A stretch of DNA of 64,000 nucleotides from NCBI GenBank assembly GCA_000702845.1, contig JNKK01000004.1, forward strand, positions 62,001 through 126,000, in the 5' to 3' direction. The notes beneath the pieces are model-generated. The model worked only from the letters and a program-made list of their open reading frames with translations. It ran no database searches and was not told the origin of the DNA. A program made the translations under genes and the position numbers. Origin of the DNA: Lachnospiraceae bacterium FE2018 (GTDB taxonomy: Bacteria; Bacillota; Clostridia; Lachnospirales; Lachnospiraceae). Within the stretch, counting starts at the first letter, position 1. Each line of letters opens with the position of its first letter. Positions 21,949 through 31,121 of the stretch are shown one piece after another.

Positions 21949-24858
21949 TCAGTCTGTTACTGCGACGTTTGATACACCGCCCTCTTCTGCGTTTCCGGTC
22001 AGAATCTGTCCTTCATCTTCTGTGTTGTAATAATACTGCAGAACATCGCTTGCCACCAGGCAGGAGTTCTGTGAGCTGTATCCGTAGGCAATACGGATGG
22101 CGAATGCAATCGGATCCCCGTTGTATTCGGAAGAACCGATGATCAGGGAATGACTTGGTCTGTTATTGGCCTCCTGCGCCGTTCCGGTTTTGCCGTACAC
22201 GTCGAAAGGCAGAAGCATCATGGTTTCATTTTCCTGCATGGCTTCATGCATGCCGGTGTGAATTGCATCCCAGATATAATCAGGAAGTTCGGTTTTCTTT
22301 GCGACGGTCGGCGTAAACTCTTTCAGAAGATTTCCGTCCGGATCTGTCACTTTGCTCAGAAGATTCAGATCATAGCTGACACCGTTATTTGCGATTGTAG
22401 CGGCATAGCGGGAAAGCTGTGATGTAGTATACTGATGAGCACCCTGACCGATTGCGGAAGGAATCGCCAGATCATCCGTTACGTGCGGAGAAGATTCTGT
22501 GATCTGTATATCTGTTTTCTGATCCAGCGCAAACATGGCGGAATACTTCTGGATGGCAGCCAGAGATGTGTTCTGGCTGAAGTTCTCTTCTGAATCCAGG
22601 CCAAGACGGTATCCGATGGTACAAAAGAATACATTGCAGGAATGCTGTATACCCCCGATGACATCCAGAGATCCGTGACCGTCACGGTACCAGCAGTGCA
22701 GCTGGTCGCTCTCGTCCAGAATATCCACACCGAAAAGGCCTGTGCATTCAATCTCCGTATCCATATTGATGACGCCCTCATTCAGTCCGGCGGCCGCCAT
22801 GACCGGCTTATAGGTTGATCCGGGCGCAGTCAGCTGCTGCGTCGCCTTGTTGTAGAACGGGGTGGACAAATCATTGTAGAGCTTGTTGTAATAATCGGTA
22901 TCCATCTCGTTTGCGAGCCGGTTATTGTCATATCCCGGATACGTAACCAGCGCGCGCACTTCTCCTGTCTCCGGATCATTGATGACAATAGAGCCGGAAC
23001 AGGGGTCAAGCGCCAGCATGGCCGGCGTGATTTCCAGCGAACGGATCTTCTCCGCCATAAAATCGTAAGAGGTTACATCCCCGCTCTGAAGCGCGGAATA
23101 AAGATCATCGTGTTTATTCAGAATCCCCTGGTCATACAGGATTTTACACAGATCTGAAGGATCTACCTGATCGTCCAGAATCATATAGTGGTAAATAATC
23201 CGCGCAAAGGCGGTACGGTCCACCAGATGAAGCACCAGATGATCAATAACAGCCTGATAAATTTCCTCTGAATCCATATAACTGCTGTCGTTTGCAAGCT
23301 TTGAAATATCGATCCAGTCCTGTTTTGCGGCATAGTGCAGGAAATCGATGAATGATACATTTTCATCTTTAAAATAGGCCTGGTACATATCATCACTCTC
23401 ATCCATCTTATCGGAATTCAGAATTCCGGTGTCCTGAATCAGATAGCGGTTGCAGATATAGTCCAGATAATCCTTATATTCATCTGTCAGATCCTTGTAC
23501 GCAGGCATTTCACCGCCGCCCAGTTCTTCTGTAATCCATTTCAGAATCTGATCCTGCTTCTGCTGATACCGCTCGTACACGGCCTTTTCGGTCGTACTCG
23601 CATCTTCCTCGGAAAAATGTGTGATATCGATGACGTTGTTATTAATCAGGGCATAGTAAACATCGTAGATGGGAATATAGAGTTCATTATCAGCATCTTC
23701 CACTTCTTCCGGACCGTATTTTGTATTCTGCAGACGTAGCAGCAGAATACCTGCAATACGCTGTTCCAGAATCTGGTAACATGCATTCTGCAGTTCTGAA
23801 TCGATTGTCAGGTAAACATCGTTTCCCTGTACCGGCTGGACGCGGGAATTCTCATCAATGGAGAGTACTTTTCCAAGGTTGTCCACGGTGATGTCTTCCG
23901 AACCCTCCGTACCCTGAAGTGTGGTCTCCATGTACTGTTCTATGCCGGCTTTGCCGATGATGGAATTACTGGTGTACTGCTCGTTTTGTTTTTCCAGTTC
24001 TGCCAGCTCTTCCGCGGAAGGCTTGCCAGTATAGCCGATGATTGGCGCAAACGCCATCGGGTCATTATAAACGCGCTTATAATCCTCGGAGATCGATACA
24101 CCCTGCAGATGATCGGAACGTTCTTCAATGGCGGCAACTGTCTCATCCGAGACATCTTCTGCCACCGTAACCGGTACATAACGCTGATAACTGATCAGGG
24201 AAAGCTGATACCGCACAATAATAATATGCAGCGTCTCTTCTTTGGTCAGCTCCTGCGGAAGTCCGTTTTTCTCCAGTTCCTCAGCAGTATAAGGATTCTC
24301 CTCATTGACCAGCATAAAGCGCTCTGCAGCGAGATAATGCATAATATCTTCGGCAGTGGCATTTGCTTCTGCTTCTGTCATTTCATCTGCGCGCTGATAG
24401 CCGAAAATATCGGCGCGGAAACGGTCACGTGAGACACCCTCGTCGACGTCAAACACGTAGTTATTATCTTCGTCTACTACAATATGGAAGTTATGGGAGA
24501 GCATATCTCCTTTGCCGGTGATCAGTGTCGTCAGCTCATAGATCTCTCCGTTCAACGCGAGATTCTTTTCACGTGTTGTATTGTAGCTCCCGTTATCTTC
24601 AATTGTTACGGTGTTGGCCAGCTCATTGTACGCAAGCAGTTTTCCTTTAACATCATAAATATTGCCGCGTGTACCGGCGACCATACGTTTCCGGCTGGTC
24701 ATAACAGTGAAATTGTCAGCATAAGTTCTTCCGTCAACAATCTGCAGCTTAAAAATGCGCGCAACAAGAATCAGGCTCATCGTCAGAAAGACAATGAGCA
24801 GCAGAATGATTCTGTTCGTAAAAAAGCGCTGCAGTTTGCTGATTATTTTCTTAACCAA
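21949..24858 (-). CDS. mrdA: Class B penicillin-binding protein 2 (elongasome transpeptidase)
   Basis: A 969-residue bPBP. One N-terminal helix (about 17-38) is followed by the pedestal domain and the transpeptidase with STYK (about Ser681), SCN (about 741) and KTGT (about 889). It crosslinks glycans made by RodA. The length exceeds the usual 600-750: about 245 residues (roughly 365-610, acidic and Tyr/Asp-rich) separate the strand LTIDSELQ from LDPCSGSIVI, which are close together in most bPBPs. It overlaps mreD by 16 bp. Confidence 0.94.
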   Translation of the reverse strand: MVKKIISKLQRFFTNRIILLLIVFLTMSLILVARIFKLQIVDGRTYADNFTVMTSRKRMVAGTRGNIYDVKGKLLAYNELANTVTIEDNGSYNTTREKNLALNGEIYELTTLITGKGDMLSHNFHIVVDEDNNYVFDVDEGVSRDRFRADIFGYQRADEMTEAEANATAEDIMHYLAAERFMLVNEENPYTAEELEKNGLPQELTKEETLHIIIVRYQLSLISYQRYVPVTVAEDVSDETVAAIEERSDHLQGVSISEDYKRVYNDPMAFAPIIGYTGKPSAEELAELEKQNEQYTSNSIIGKAGIEQYMETTLQGTEGSEDITVDNLGKVLSIDENSRVQPVQGNDVYLTIDSELQNACYQILEQRIAGILLLRLQNTKYGPEEVEDADNELYIPIYDVYYALINNNVIDITHFSEEDASTTEKAVYERYQQKQDQILKWITEELGGGEMPAYKDLTDEYKDYLDYICNRYLIQDTGILNSDKMDESDDMYQAYFKDENVSFIDFLHYAAKQDWIDISKLANDSSYMDSEEIYQAVIDHLVLHLVDRTAFARIIYHYMILDDQVDPSDLCKILYDQGILNKHDDLYSALQSGDVTSYDFMAEKIRSLEITPAMLALDPCSGSIVINDPETGEVRALVTYPGYDNNRLANEMDTDYYNKLYNDLSTPFYNKATQQLTAPGSTYKPVMAAAGLNEGVINMDTEIECTGLFGVDILDESDQLHCWYRDGHGSLDVIGGIQHSCNVFFCTIGYRLGLDSEENFSQNTSLAAIQKYSAMFALDQKTDIQITESSPHVTDDLAIPSAIGQGAHQYTTSQLSRYAATIANNGVSYDLNLLSKVTDPDGNLLKEFTPTVAKKTELPDYIWDAIHTGMHEAMQENETMMLLPFDVYGKTGTAQEANNRPSHSLIIGSSEYNGDPIAFAIRIAYGYSSQNSCLVASDVLQYYYNTEDEGQILTGNAEEGGVSNVAVTD

Positions 24859-25373
24859 GGTGACTGTTGCTCCTCCAGTTCATAGGCAGAGAGCCTCTGA
24901 TTAATCATGAAAAAGATCTTATAAAGGATAAATGTAAAAATCACGGATGAAATAAGTTCCGGCAGAATTGCAAGACGAACATACTTCCAGAAGGAATAAT
25001 GTCCGCCGCTGAGCATGGTATAAATGCTGAAACAGATACCGTAGAACAATTCTGAAACCGAAACCAGGATCACAGGCATTTTCAGATCCTCATCAAAAAA
25101 TATTTTGCATAAGAATCCGTTTGCATAGCCGATCAGCATCAGCAGGAGCGCGTGAAAACCAAGACCCGGTCCATAGAACAGATCCAGAACAAGGCCGCAT
25201 GCAAATCCCATCCAGATGCCGCTTCTTCTGCCGCGCATAAAACCAGTGGAAACAACGAAAACCAGCAGCAGATTCGGCTGCAGAAACACTGCCGGAATCC
25301 ACGGAAGTACCGACATCTGCAGCAGGGCAAGGATCAGAATGATGACGGCTGATACGATGATGCGGCGTCTCAT
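24843..25373 (-). CDS. mreD: Rod shape-determining protein MreD
   Basis: A 176-residue membrane protein with about five hydrophobic helices and the family feature GFACGLVLDLFYGPGLGFHA at about 56-75. It is a small elongasome subunit linking MreC to the PBP2/RodA pair. It overlaps mreC by 4 bp and the PBP2 gene by 16 bp, indicating tight coupling. MreD diverges strongly in sequence, so the call also relies on the context. Confidence 0.9.
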   Translation of the reverse strand: MRRRIIVSAVIILILALLQMSVLPWIPAVFLQPNLLLVFVVSTGFMRGRRSGIWMGFACGLVLDLFYGPGLGFHALLLMLIGYANGFLCKIFFDEDLKMPVILVSVSELFYGICFSIYTMLSGGHYSFWKYVRLAILPELISSVIFTFILYKIFFMINQRLSAYELEEQQSPWLRK

Positions 25374-26224
25374 TTTCCACCTCCGGTATCCTTTACCTGC
25401 TTGATTACAAGAACCTCCTGCAGATGTGCAAAATCAACTGCAGGCACAATATATCCTGTTTTGGTCAGGTGATTGGAGTCCTCGTCCACTTCGATAATAT
25501 AGCCGATCAGGATGCCTTCCAGATATTTGTCACTGATATTTGACGTGACAATTTTTTCACCTGCGATAATGTCGTTTTCTGTATTCATCTGTCCGAAAGG
25601 CAGGCGGTCATCTTCCATTGCGCTCATATCACCGTAAACGATGCAGGTATCGAGTGTCGTAGCTGTCATGCCGCTGACGTTGCTGTCATCATCGATAATA
25701 GAACGCACGATGGACCAGTTTTTGCCGACCCTGGTTACGATTCCGACCAGACCGCTTCCGCTGACAACATTCATATCAACTGTGATACCGTCATCACTGC
25801 CGCGATTGATTGTGAACTTATGGAACCAGTTGCCGGATTCTTTTGCAATGACATTCGCCCCGACTTTTTCATACTGAGAAAAATCACCGTCCAGCTGATA
25901 GAGATTGCGCAGGCGCGTTAATTCATCCTGTTCTCTTGCGAGAGTTGTGTTTTCAGATTCCAGTTCGGCGACACGCTGTTTCAGCTCCTGATTCTCCGCA
26001 CTCAGATCCCGGACATTCTGAAAACCGGAAGCCTGGCCGGTCAGCCAGGTCCCGACATGATTGATTCCGTTCTGCAGCGGAACGATTGCGATTCCGCCGA
26101 CCTGCTGCAGCGGCGCCACCGGCAGCACACTGGTAAATGTCAGCGCAATCATCGCAATACAGGCAAATATCAGACATACCAGAATATGCCTGCTCTTGAT
26201 ATGTTTGCGTTTCCTTCTTTTCAT
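25370..26224 (-). CDS. mreC: Rod shape-determining protein MreC
   Basis: A 284-residue protein with a basic start (MKRRKRKHIKSRH), one membrane helix (about 15-35), a coiled coil (about 72-110: NQELKQRVAELESENTTLAR) and the two-barrel periplasmic-type domain containing NRGSDDGITVDMNVVSGSGL. It organises PBP2/RodA on MreB filaments. It starts 16 bp after mreB. Confidence 0.95.
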   Translation of the reverse strand: MKRRKRKHIKSRHILVCLIFACIAMIALTFTSVLPVAPLQQVGGIAIVPLQNGINHVGTWLTGQASGFQNVRDLSAENQELKQRVAELESENTTLAREQDELTRLRNLYQLDGDFSQYEKVGANVIAKESGNWFHKFTINRGSDDGITVDMNVVSGSGLVGIVTRVGKNWSIVRSIIDDDSNVSGMTATTLDTCIVYGDMSAMEDDRLPFGQMNTENDIIAGEKIVTSNISDKYLEGILIGYIIEVDEDSNHLTKTGYIVPAVDFAHLQEVLVIKQVKDTGGGK

Positions 26225-26240
26225 GATAACCTCTATTAAT

Positions 26241-27236
26241 TTACAGAAGATACGTTTTCATGGACGCATCGGAAATGATTTTCTTTATGCCGCATACTGT
26301 GTGCAGATCATAGTTGCCGGATATGCGGACAGCGCATTCCAGCCGGTCATTCAGATATTTCGGCAGACCTGTGATCTTCGTACTGCCGCCGCAGAGATAG
26401 ATCCCCTCATTCAGAATAACGGTGCGCACCTGCGGTGGAATCCGCTGCAGAAAGAGAAGAATCTCATCTGTAATCTTCTCCATTTCAGACCGGACTGCCG
26501 ATGTCACGGTAAACGTTGTCACGACACCGCTGCGCGGAAGACCGTTCCGCGTATCAATGCCGGCAACCTTGCGCGCCTCCAGTTTGCTGCCGGAAAGATC
26601 TGTCAGCGAAAGCTTCAGACGCTTTGCGGTTTTGCCGCTGATCATAAAATGATTCTTTCTGCGTACAGCTGCAACAATGGCGTCATTCAGATTCTGTCCG
26701 CCGATGGGAATCACATTACTGATTAAGATACGCCCGTCTGCGATTACAGACAGACAGGTGCTCTGCGCGCCGAAATTAATCAGCATGGTGCCTTTCGGAT
26801 TTGTAATCGGAATTTCAAAGGCAGCCGCATCAGCGATTGCACGCTCCACCATAAAGATACGGCTTCTGCGCAGCATGCCTCTTGACGCGATCGTATGATA
26901 CGCGCGCTTTTCGATTTCTGACATATCGGTGGGAACTGAAAAATACAGTGCCGGTCCGTATCCGATCCGGCTCTGTGTCCGTTCGAGAAGTGTATGAAGA
27001 ACTGCTTCCATCATGGAGACATCACTAATACGCCCGTTGGACATCGGAGTATAGACTTCGATGTTTTCGGGCGTTTTGCCGAACAGTTCATACGCGTCAT
27101 TTCCAATCGCATAGACGGATTCCGCGTCGCGGATTGCAATCATATTGCGTTCCTTCTGAATCTGTTCGCTGCTATGATCATATATTTTCACCGTACTGGT
27201 GCCGATATCGATTCCAAAGCTGTGATGAAGTGCCAT
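26241..27236 (-). CDS. mreB: MreB-like actin family shape protein
   Basis: A 331-residue actin-fold ATPase with phosphate-1 motif FGIDIGTSTVKIYD (about 7-20), INFGAQSTCLSVI as phosphate-2, and LCGGSTKITGLPKYL as the adenosine motif. The match to MreB is divergent (STVKI where canonical MreB has AN-type residues), so it may be a paralogue such as Mbl. Its start lies 59 bp inside radC; the motif at residue 7 leaves no later start. It heads the mreCD-PBP2-rodA series. Confidence 0.9.
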   Translation of the reverse strand: MALHHSFGIDIGTSTVKIYDHSSEQIQKERNMIAIRDAESVYAIGNDAYELFGKTPENIEVYTPMSNGRISDVSMMEAVLHTLLERTQSRIGYGPALYFSVPTDMSEIEKRAYHTIASRGMLRRSRIFMVERAIADAAAFEIPITNPKGTMLINFGAQSTCLSVIADGRILISNVIPIGGQNLNDAIVAAVRRKNHFMISGKTAKRLKLSLTDLSGSKLEARKVAGIDTRNGLPRSGVVTTFTVTSAVRSEMEKITDEILLFLQRIPPQVRTVILNEGIYLCGGSTKITGLPKYLNDRLECAVRISGNYDLHTVCGIKKIISDASMKTYLL

Positions 27237-27939
27237 CCTTCATCGTACCCCTCTCTTCGTAAATGCTCTCGAAACACATATCCCCTATTATTATGTGATC
27301 GAGCAGGCGGATCCCAAGCATTTCACCTGCTTCCCTGACACGCTCGGTTACAAACAGATCCTCCGGACTCGGTGTCGCGTCGCCGCTCGGATGATTATGT
27401 ACCAGAACGATCTGAACCGCATGCCAGGCAAGTGCAGCCAGAAAGATTTCCCGCGGTGAAATCAGAGAAAGATTCACGGTTCCTCTTGTTATGATTTCAT
27501 CGCCAAGCAGGTTGTTTTTTGTATCAAACATCATGCAGAGCACAATTTCCTGCTCTTCATGACGAAGGCTTTCCATATAATAATCTGCAATGGACTGCGG
27601 ATCATTGAATTTCAGACGTTTTCCGGCCGGGGTCCGGGCAATGCGCCGCGCCATTTCGGCAATACAGCGGATCTGAACCGCTTTTACGCTGCCGATGCCG
27701 GAAATGCTGCGCAGATCTTCCACTGAACGGCGGATCATGCCAACCAGTCCGTTATAGGCTCCCTCCGCAGAGAGAATTTCCTGTGCAAGTTCAACAGATG
27801 TTTTTCCTTTCGTTCCCGTACGCAGAATAACTGCCAGCAATTCCGCGTCAGTCAGGACCGCCGGGCCGTTCTGCAGGCATTTTTCATATGGCCTTTCCTC
27901 AGCCGGCAGTTCCATGATCGTTTTAACATTCTTTTCCAT
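27178..27939 (-). CDS. radC: RadC family JAB/MPN domain protein
   Basis: A 253-residue RadC protein. A helix-hairpin-helix part (SISGIGSVKAVQ) is followed by the JAMM metal site HNHPSGDATPSPED (His181, His183, Asp194). The family function is unproven despite the historic DNA-repair name. The start at 27939 follows GAGGA by about 9 nt; a longer frame from 28017 lacks support. The last 19 codons overlap mreB out of frame. radC next to mreB is a conserved Firmicutes arrangement. Confidence 0.93.
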   Translation of the reverse strand: MEKNVKTIMELPAEERPYEKCLQNGPAVLTDAELLAVILRTGTKGKTSVELAQEILSAEGAYNGLVGMIRRSVEDLRSISGIGSVKAVQIRCIAEMARRIARTPAGKRLKFNDPQSIADYYMESLRHEEQEIVLCMMFDTKNNLLGDEIITRGTVNLSLISPREIFLAALAWHAVQIVLVHNHPSGDATPSPEDLFVTERVREAGEMLGIRLLDHIIIGDMCFESIYEERGTMKDGTSSQLWNRYRHQYGENI

Positions 27940-28090
27940 CTTATCCGTCCTCTTTTCGTTTACATGAAAATCGCAGCATCTTGCGATGCCGTACCAGTGA
28001 TAAGAGCGGATATTCAAAAAACGATCAAAAGAATTGTATCACAGTTTCCGTTTTATGTATAGGAACAAAGCGTAAAGATTCTAAAAAATA

Positions 28091-29791
28091 TCATACAAAC
28101 TTTTTAAAATTTGATGCGACAGCCTCGGCAATTTTTATACCGTCTATCGCAGCGGAAGTAATGCCGCCGGCGTATCCTGCGCCCTCTCCGCACGGATAAA
28201 TCCCGCGGATATTACTCTCAAATCCTTCATCCCTGTCGATTCTGACAGGCGAAGACGTGCGGCTTTCCACGCCGGATAACAGCGTGTCAGGATGCGCATA
28301 GCCCGGCAGTCTGCGGTCAAACAGAAGCATTCCCTCTGCTATGTCAGAAGCGATATGCGCCGGGAAAATATCACAGACATTCGCAAAGGTCCATTTCCCT
28401 TTTATGGCCGGAAGCCATCCGGAGAATGCTCCGGAGTCCGGATGATCTGCACCGGGACCGCATGAGATGCCGTCCGGATTCTGACCGAATCTGATATCAG
28501 TTATACCTGCCGCAGAACAAAAAGCAGAAAACCGCTGGACCGGAACAGCGCCGGCGCCGGCCCGATATGCGTTCTGTTCCAGTTTCCGGACGAATGCGAG
28601 TCCTGAAAGCGCTTCCGGAAGATCTGAAAAGGAATCACCCGGCATGGCAGAACGCATCTGCAGATAATCTTCCGGGGAAACAGTGACGACGACCGCGCTG
28701 TTTGCATTCCGGCCGTCTCTTTTGTGATAGCTCATCCCGTTAACCGCCAGCATTCCCGCTTCAGAAGACGCATTGACAACATAGCCCCCCGGACACATGC
28801 AGAAGGTGTATACCGCTCTGCCGGAAGGAAGCTGCGCAGTCAGTTTATAATCTGCCGCGCCTACATGTTCGGGATGTTCTGATCCGTACTGCTGCAGATT
28901 GATCAGTGCCTGCGGATGCTCCGCGCGCACCCCGACTGCAATCGGCTTCATCCGCATGGACAGACCTTTCTGATAAAGCATTTTATAGGTATCGCGCGCG
29001 GAATGCCCGATGGCCAGAATAATAACTTCCGCCGGAATTGTGGTTCCGTCTTCCAGTCTTACGCCGGCAGCGCATCCGCTCTCTGTCAGAATCTCCGTCA
29101 CCTTACTGCGGAACCGTACTTCTCCGCCCATGGAAATGATCTGCCTGCGCAGAGTTTCAACAATCGAAACCAGCTGGTCTGTACCCAGATGCGGTTTTGC
29201 ATCGTACATAATTTCATCCGGTGCGCCTGCCTGCTGAAACATGCGAAGAACCAGACGGCTGCGTCCGGCGGGATCTTTTACACCGGTATTCAGCTTTCCG
29301 TCAGAGAACGTACCGGCTCCGCCTTCACCGAACTGTACATTGGAATCCGGCTGCAGAATTCCGGTATCCCAGAACGTCTGAACCGTCTTTTTTCGAAGGG
29401 ATGCTTCCTCGCCGCGCTCCAAAACAAGCGGCCTGTATCCGTGTTCTGCGAGAATGTGCGCACAGAACAGACCCGCGGGGCCGCTCCCGATAATCACAGG
29501 CGGGTGCCGCAGTGTATTGCTGCCCGGTTCCGGAAAACGGTAAACGGGCAGCTCGGTTTGCGTAATATTTTTATGTCGAGTACTTCGGAGTATCTTCTTT
29601 TCCCCGGCCACATTCAGTTCGACTGTATAGGTGTAATAAAGGACCGGCTTGCTGCGTGCGTCAACAGAGCGCCGGATGATCTGAAAATGCCGGACATCCT
29701 GCGGTCTGACCCGAAGCATACGGCAGGCCTTCCTGCGAACAGCATCTTCCGTATGCGGAATCTTAAGTTTCAGCTGTGTAATTCTGAGCAT
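28091..29791 (-). CDS. FAD-dependent NAD(P)-type oxidoreductase of unknown substrate
   Basis: A 566-residue flavoprotein. An N-terminal alpha/beta domain (MLRITQLKLKIPHTEDAVRR) precedes the Rossmann FAD motif PVIIGSGPAGLFCAHIL (about 97-113). Further blocks are NVQFGEGGAGTFSDGKLNTG and GEGAGYAGGITSAAIDGIK at the C-terminus. This is a widely conserved bacterial family without an established reaction. The start at 29791 has GGGAGG 10 nt upstream; the longer frame to 29890 would overlap the next gene. Two 12-bp tandem copies lie just upstream. Confidence 0.85.
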   Translation of the reverse strand: MLRITQLKLKIPHTEDAVRRKACRMLRVRPQDVRHFQIIRRSVDARSKPVLYYTYTVELNVAGEKKILRSTRHKNITQTELPVYRFPEPGSNTLRHPPVIIGSGPAGLFCAHILAEHGYRPLVLERGEEASLRKKTVQTFWDTGILQPDSNVQFGEGGAGTFSDGKLNTGVKDPAGRSRLVLRMFQQAGAPDEIMYDAKPHLGTDQLVSIVETLRRQIISMGGEVRFRSKVTEILTESGCAAGVRLEDGTTIPAEVIILAIGHSARDTYKMLYQKGLSMRMKPIAVGVRAEHPQALINLQQYGSEHPEHVGAADYKLTAQLPSGRAVYTFCMCPGGYVVNASSEAGMLAVNGMSYHKRDGRNANSAVVVTVSPEDYLQMRSAMPGDSFSDLPEALSGLAFVRKLEQNAYRAGAGAVPVQRFSAFCSAAGITDIRFGQNPDGISCGPGADHPDSGAFSGWLPAIKGKWTFANVCDIFPAHIASDIAEGMLLFDRRLPGYAHPDTLLSGVESRTSSPVRIDRDEGFESNIRGIYPCGEGAGYAGGITSAAIDGIKIAEAVASNFKKFV

Positions 29792-29864
29792 CTGCACCGG
29801 ACCTCCCTGTAAAGTTCCCTGTAAAGTGGCTGAGATGTTTTTCTGGTGGAGAAACCACGCCAGT

Positions 29865-31061
29865 TCACGGCGCGGATCCGGCTGCCGCACTGCTGCCGGC
29901 TACATATCCGCTGGACCACGCCCACTGCAGATTATATCCGCCGCATGCGCCGTCCGCGTCAACGGCTTCCCCTGTAAAATATAATCCGGGAACAATCTTC
30001 GACTGAAGATGATCATCCAGTCCGGAAGTGGCAATGCCGCCGGATGATACCTGCGCGTAGCGTCCGGAGGCGGCGTCTGTTACAGTTAACGGTATGGCTT
30101 TAATGCCTTTAACAGCTTCTTCGATCTTTGCCTTTTTACTGATAAATACAGGGATCAGCGGTTCCGGGAGAAGTCCTGTAAACAGCTGTCGGACTGTCTT
30201 CCACGGATTTGTCCGCGCCTGCATTTCCATGCGGTTCAGAAGTTCCTGTTCATCAAGATGCGGTACAAGATCCAGAATGACCTGAACCGGTTTCTGGTTT
30301 TCGCGGGCAGCCCGCACGGCAAAGCGGCTGATCTGGAAGACAGGAATGCCTGATATCCCGTAATCACCCAGCTGCACATTTCCTTCTTCACGCATGATTT
30401 CGCATCCGTCTATTATAAGTGTAACGGCGCCCTGTACACGGATACCGGCCCATTTTTGTGCGTAATTCCCGCGGACATGCAGCGGCACAAGCGCTGGCAT
30501 AAACGGCAGATACGGCTGTCCCGTCTGCTCTGCAATCTTCAGGGCGGTATCAGAGGACCCGCGCACTGCCGAAGCCGGACTTCCGCATGCCACAATCACG
30601 GCATCGGATGAATAGTTCCAGGTGTTTGTCTGTGTGATAAATCCCTGATCCGTCTGCCGGACTGCCAGCACAAACTCCCGTGTTTTCATGCGAACGCCCA
30701 GATGTTCAGCTTCCAGAAGCAGCAGTTTCAGAACGGTTTCCGCCTGTTCTGTGCAGGGGTAGATCCAGCCGTCGCGGTTTTTTGGATAAAGTCCCAGTCC
30801 TGTAAAAAACGCGATCGTCCGGTCTGCGTTGAACTGCCGGACAATCTCCCAGAGAAACTGCGGATCCGTTCCCCTGTAACAGGAAGGATTCTGTGTCAGA
30901 TTTGTCAGATTGCACTTCCCGTTGCCGCTCGCGAGCAGTTTTCGCCCGGGTTTATCATTCCCTTCAAGCACTGTGACATGTGCACCGCCTTTTGCCGCCC
31001 AGATCGCTGCCATAAGACCCGATGCACCGGCACCGATGATGAGGATTTCTTTCTGCGGCAT
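29865..31061 (-). CDS. HI0933/YhiN family FAD-binding oxidoreductase
   Basis: A 398-residue flavoprotein often annotated as aminoacetone oxidase family. It starts MPQKEILIIGAGASGLMAAI with the FAD dinucleotide motif, then KPGRKLLASGNGKCNLTN, and ends with the family block GLYFTGEAVDADGACGGYNL. The start at 31061 follows AAAGGAG with ideal spacing; an ATG eight codons upstream is an alternative. It lies between miaA and the second flavoprotein in the same run. The physiological substrate is unknown. Confidence 0.88.
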   Translation of the reverse strand: MPQKEILIIGAGASGLMAAIWAAKGGAHVTVLEGNDKPGRKLLASGNGKCNLTNLTQNPSCYRGTDPQFLWEIVRQFNADRTIAFFTGLGLYPKNRDGWIYPCTEQAETVLKLLLLEAEHLGVRMKTREFVLAVRQTDQGFITQTNTWNYSSDAVIVACGSPASAVRGSSDTALKIAEQTGQPYLPFMPALVPLHVRGNYAQKWAGIRVQGAVTLIIDGCEIMREEGNVQLGDYGISGIPVFQISRFAVRAARENQKPVQVILDLVPHLDEQELLNRMEMQARTNPWKTVRQLFTGLLPEPLIPVFISKKAKIEEAVKGIKAIPLTVTDAASGRYAQVSSGGIATSGLDDHLQSKIVPGLYFTGEAVDADGACGGYNLQWAWSSGYVAGSSAAAGSAP

Positions 31062-31121
31062 AAGCTTCTCCTTTAAATCAGTCATAATTCCTGCAAAGTT
31101 CCTGCAAAAGGACGGACTTCT

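Noticed and set aside
28018-28090. Possible promoter upstream of radC
   Set aside because: A TACAAT-like box is present but no -35 at a workable distance was found.
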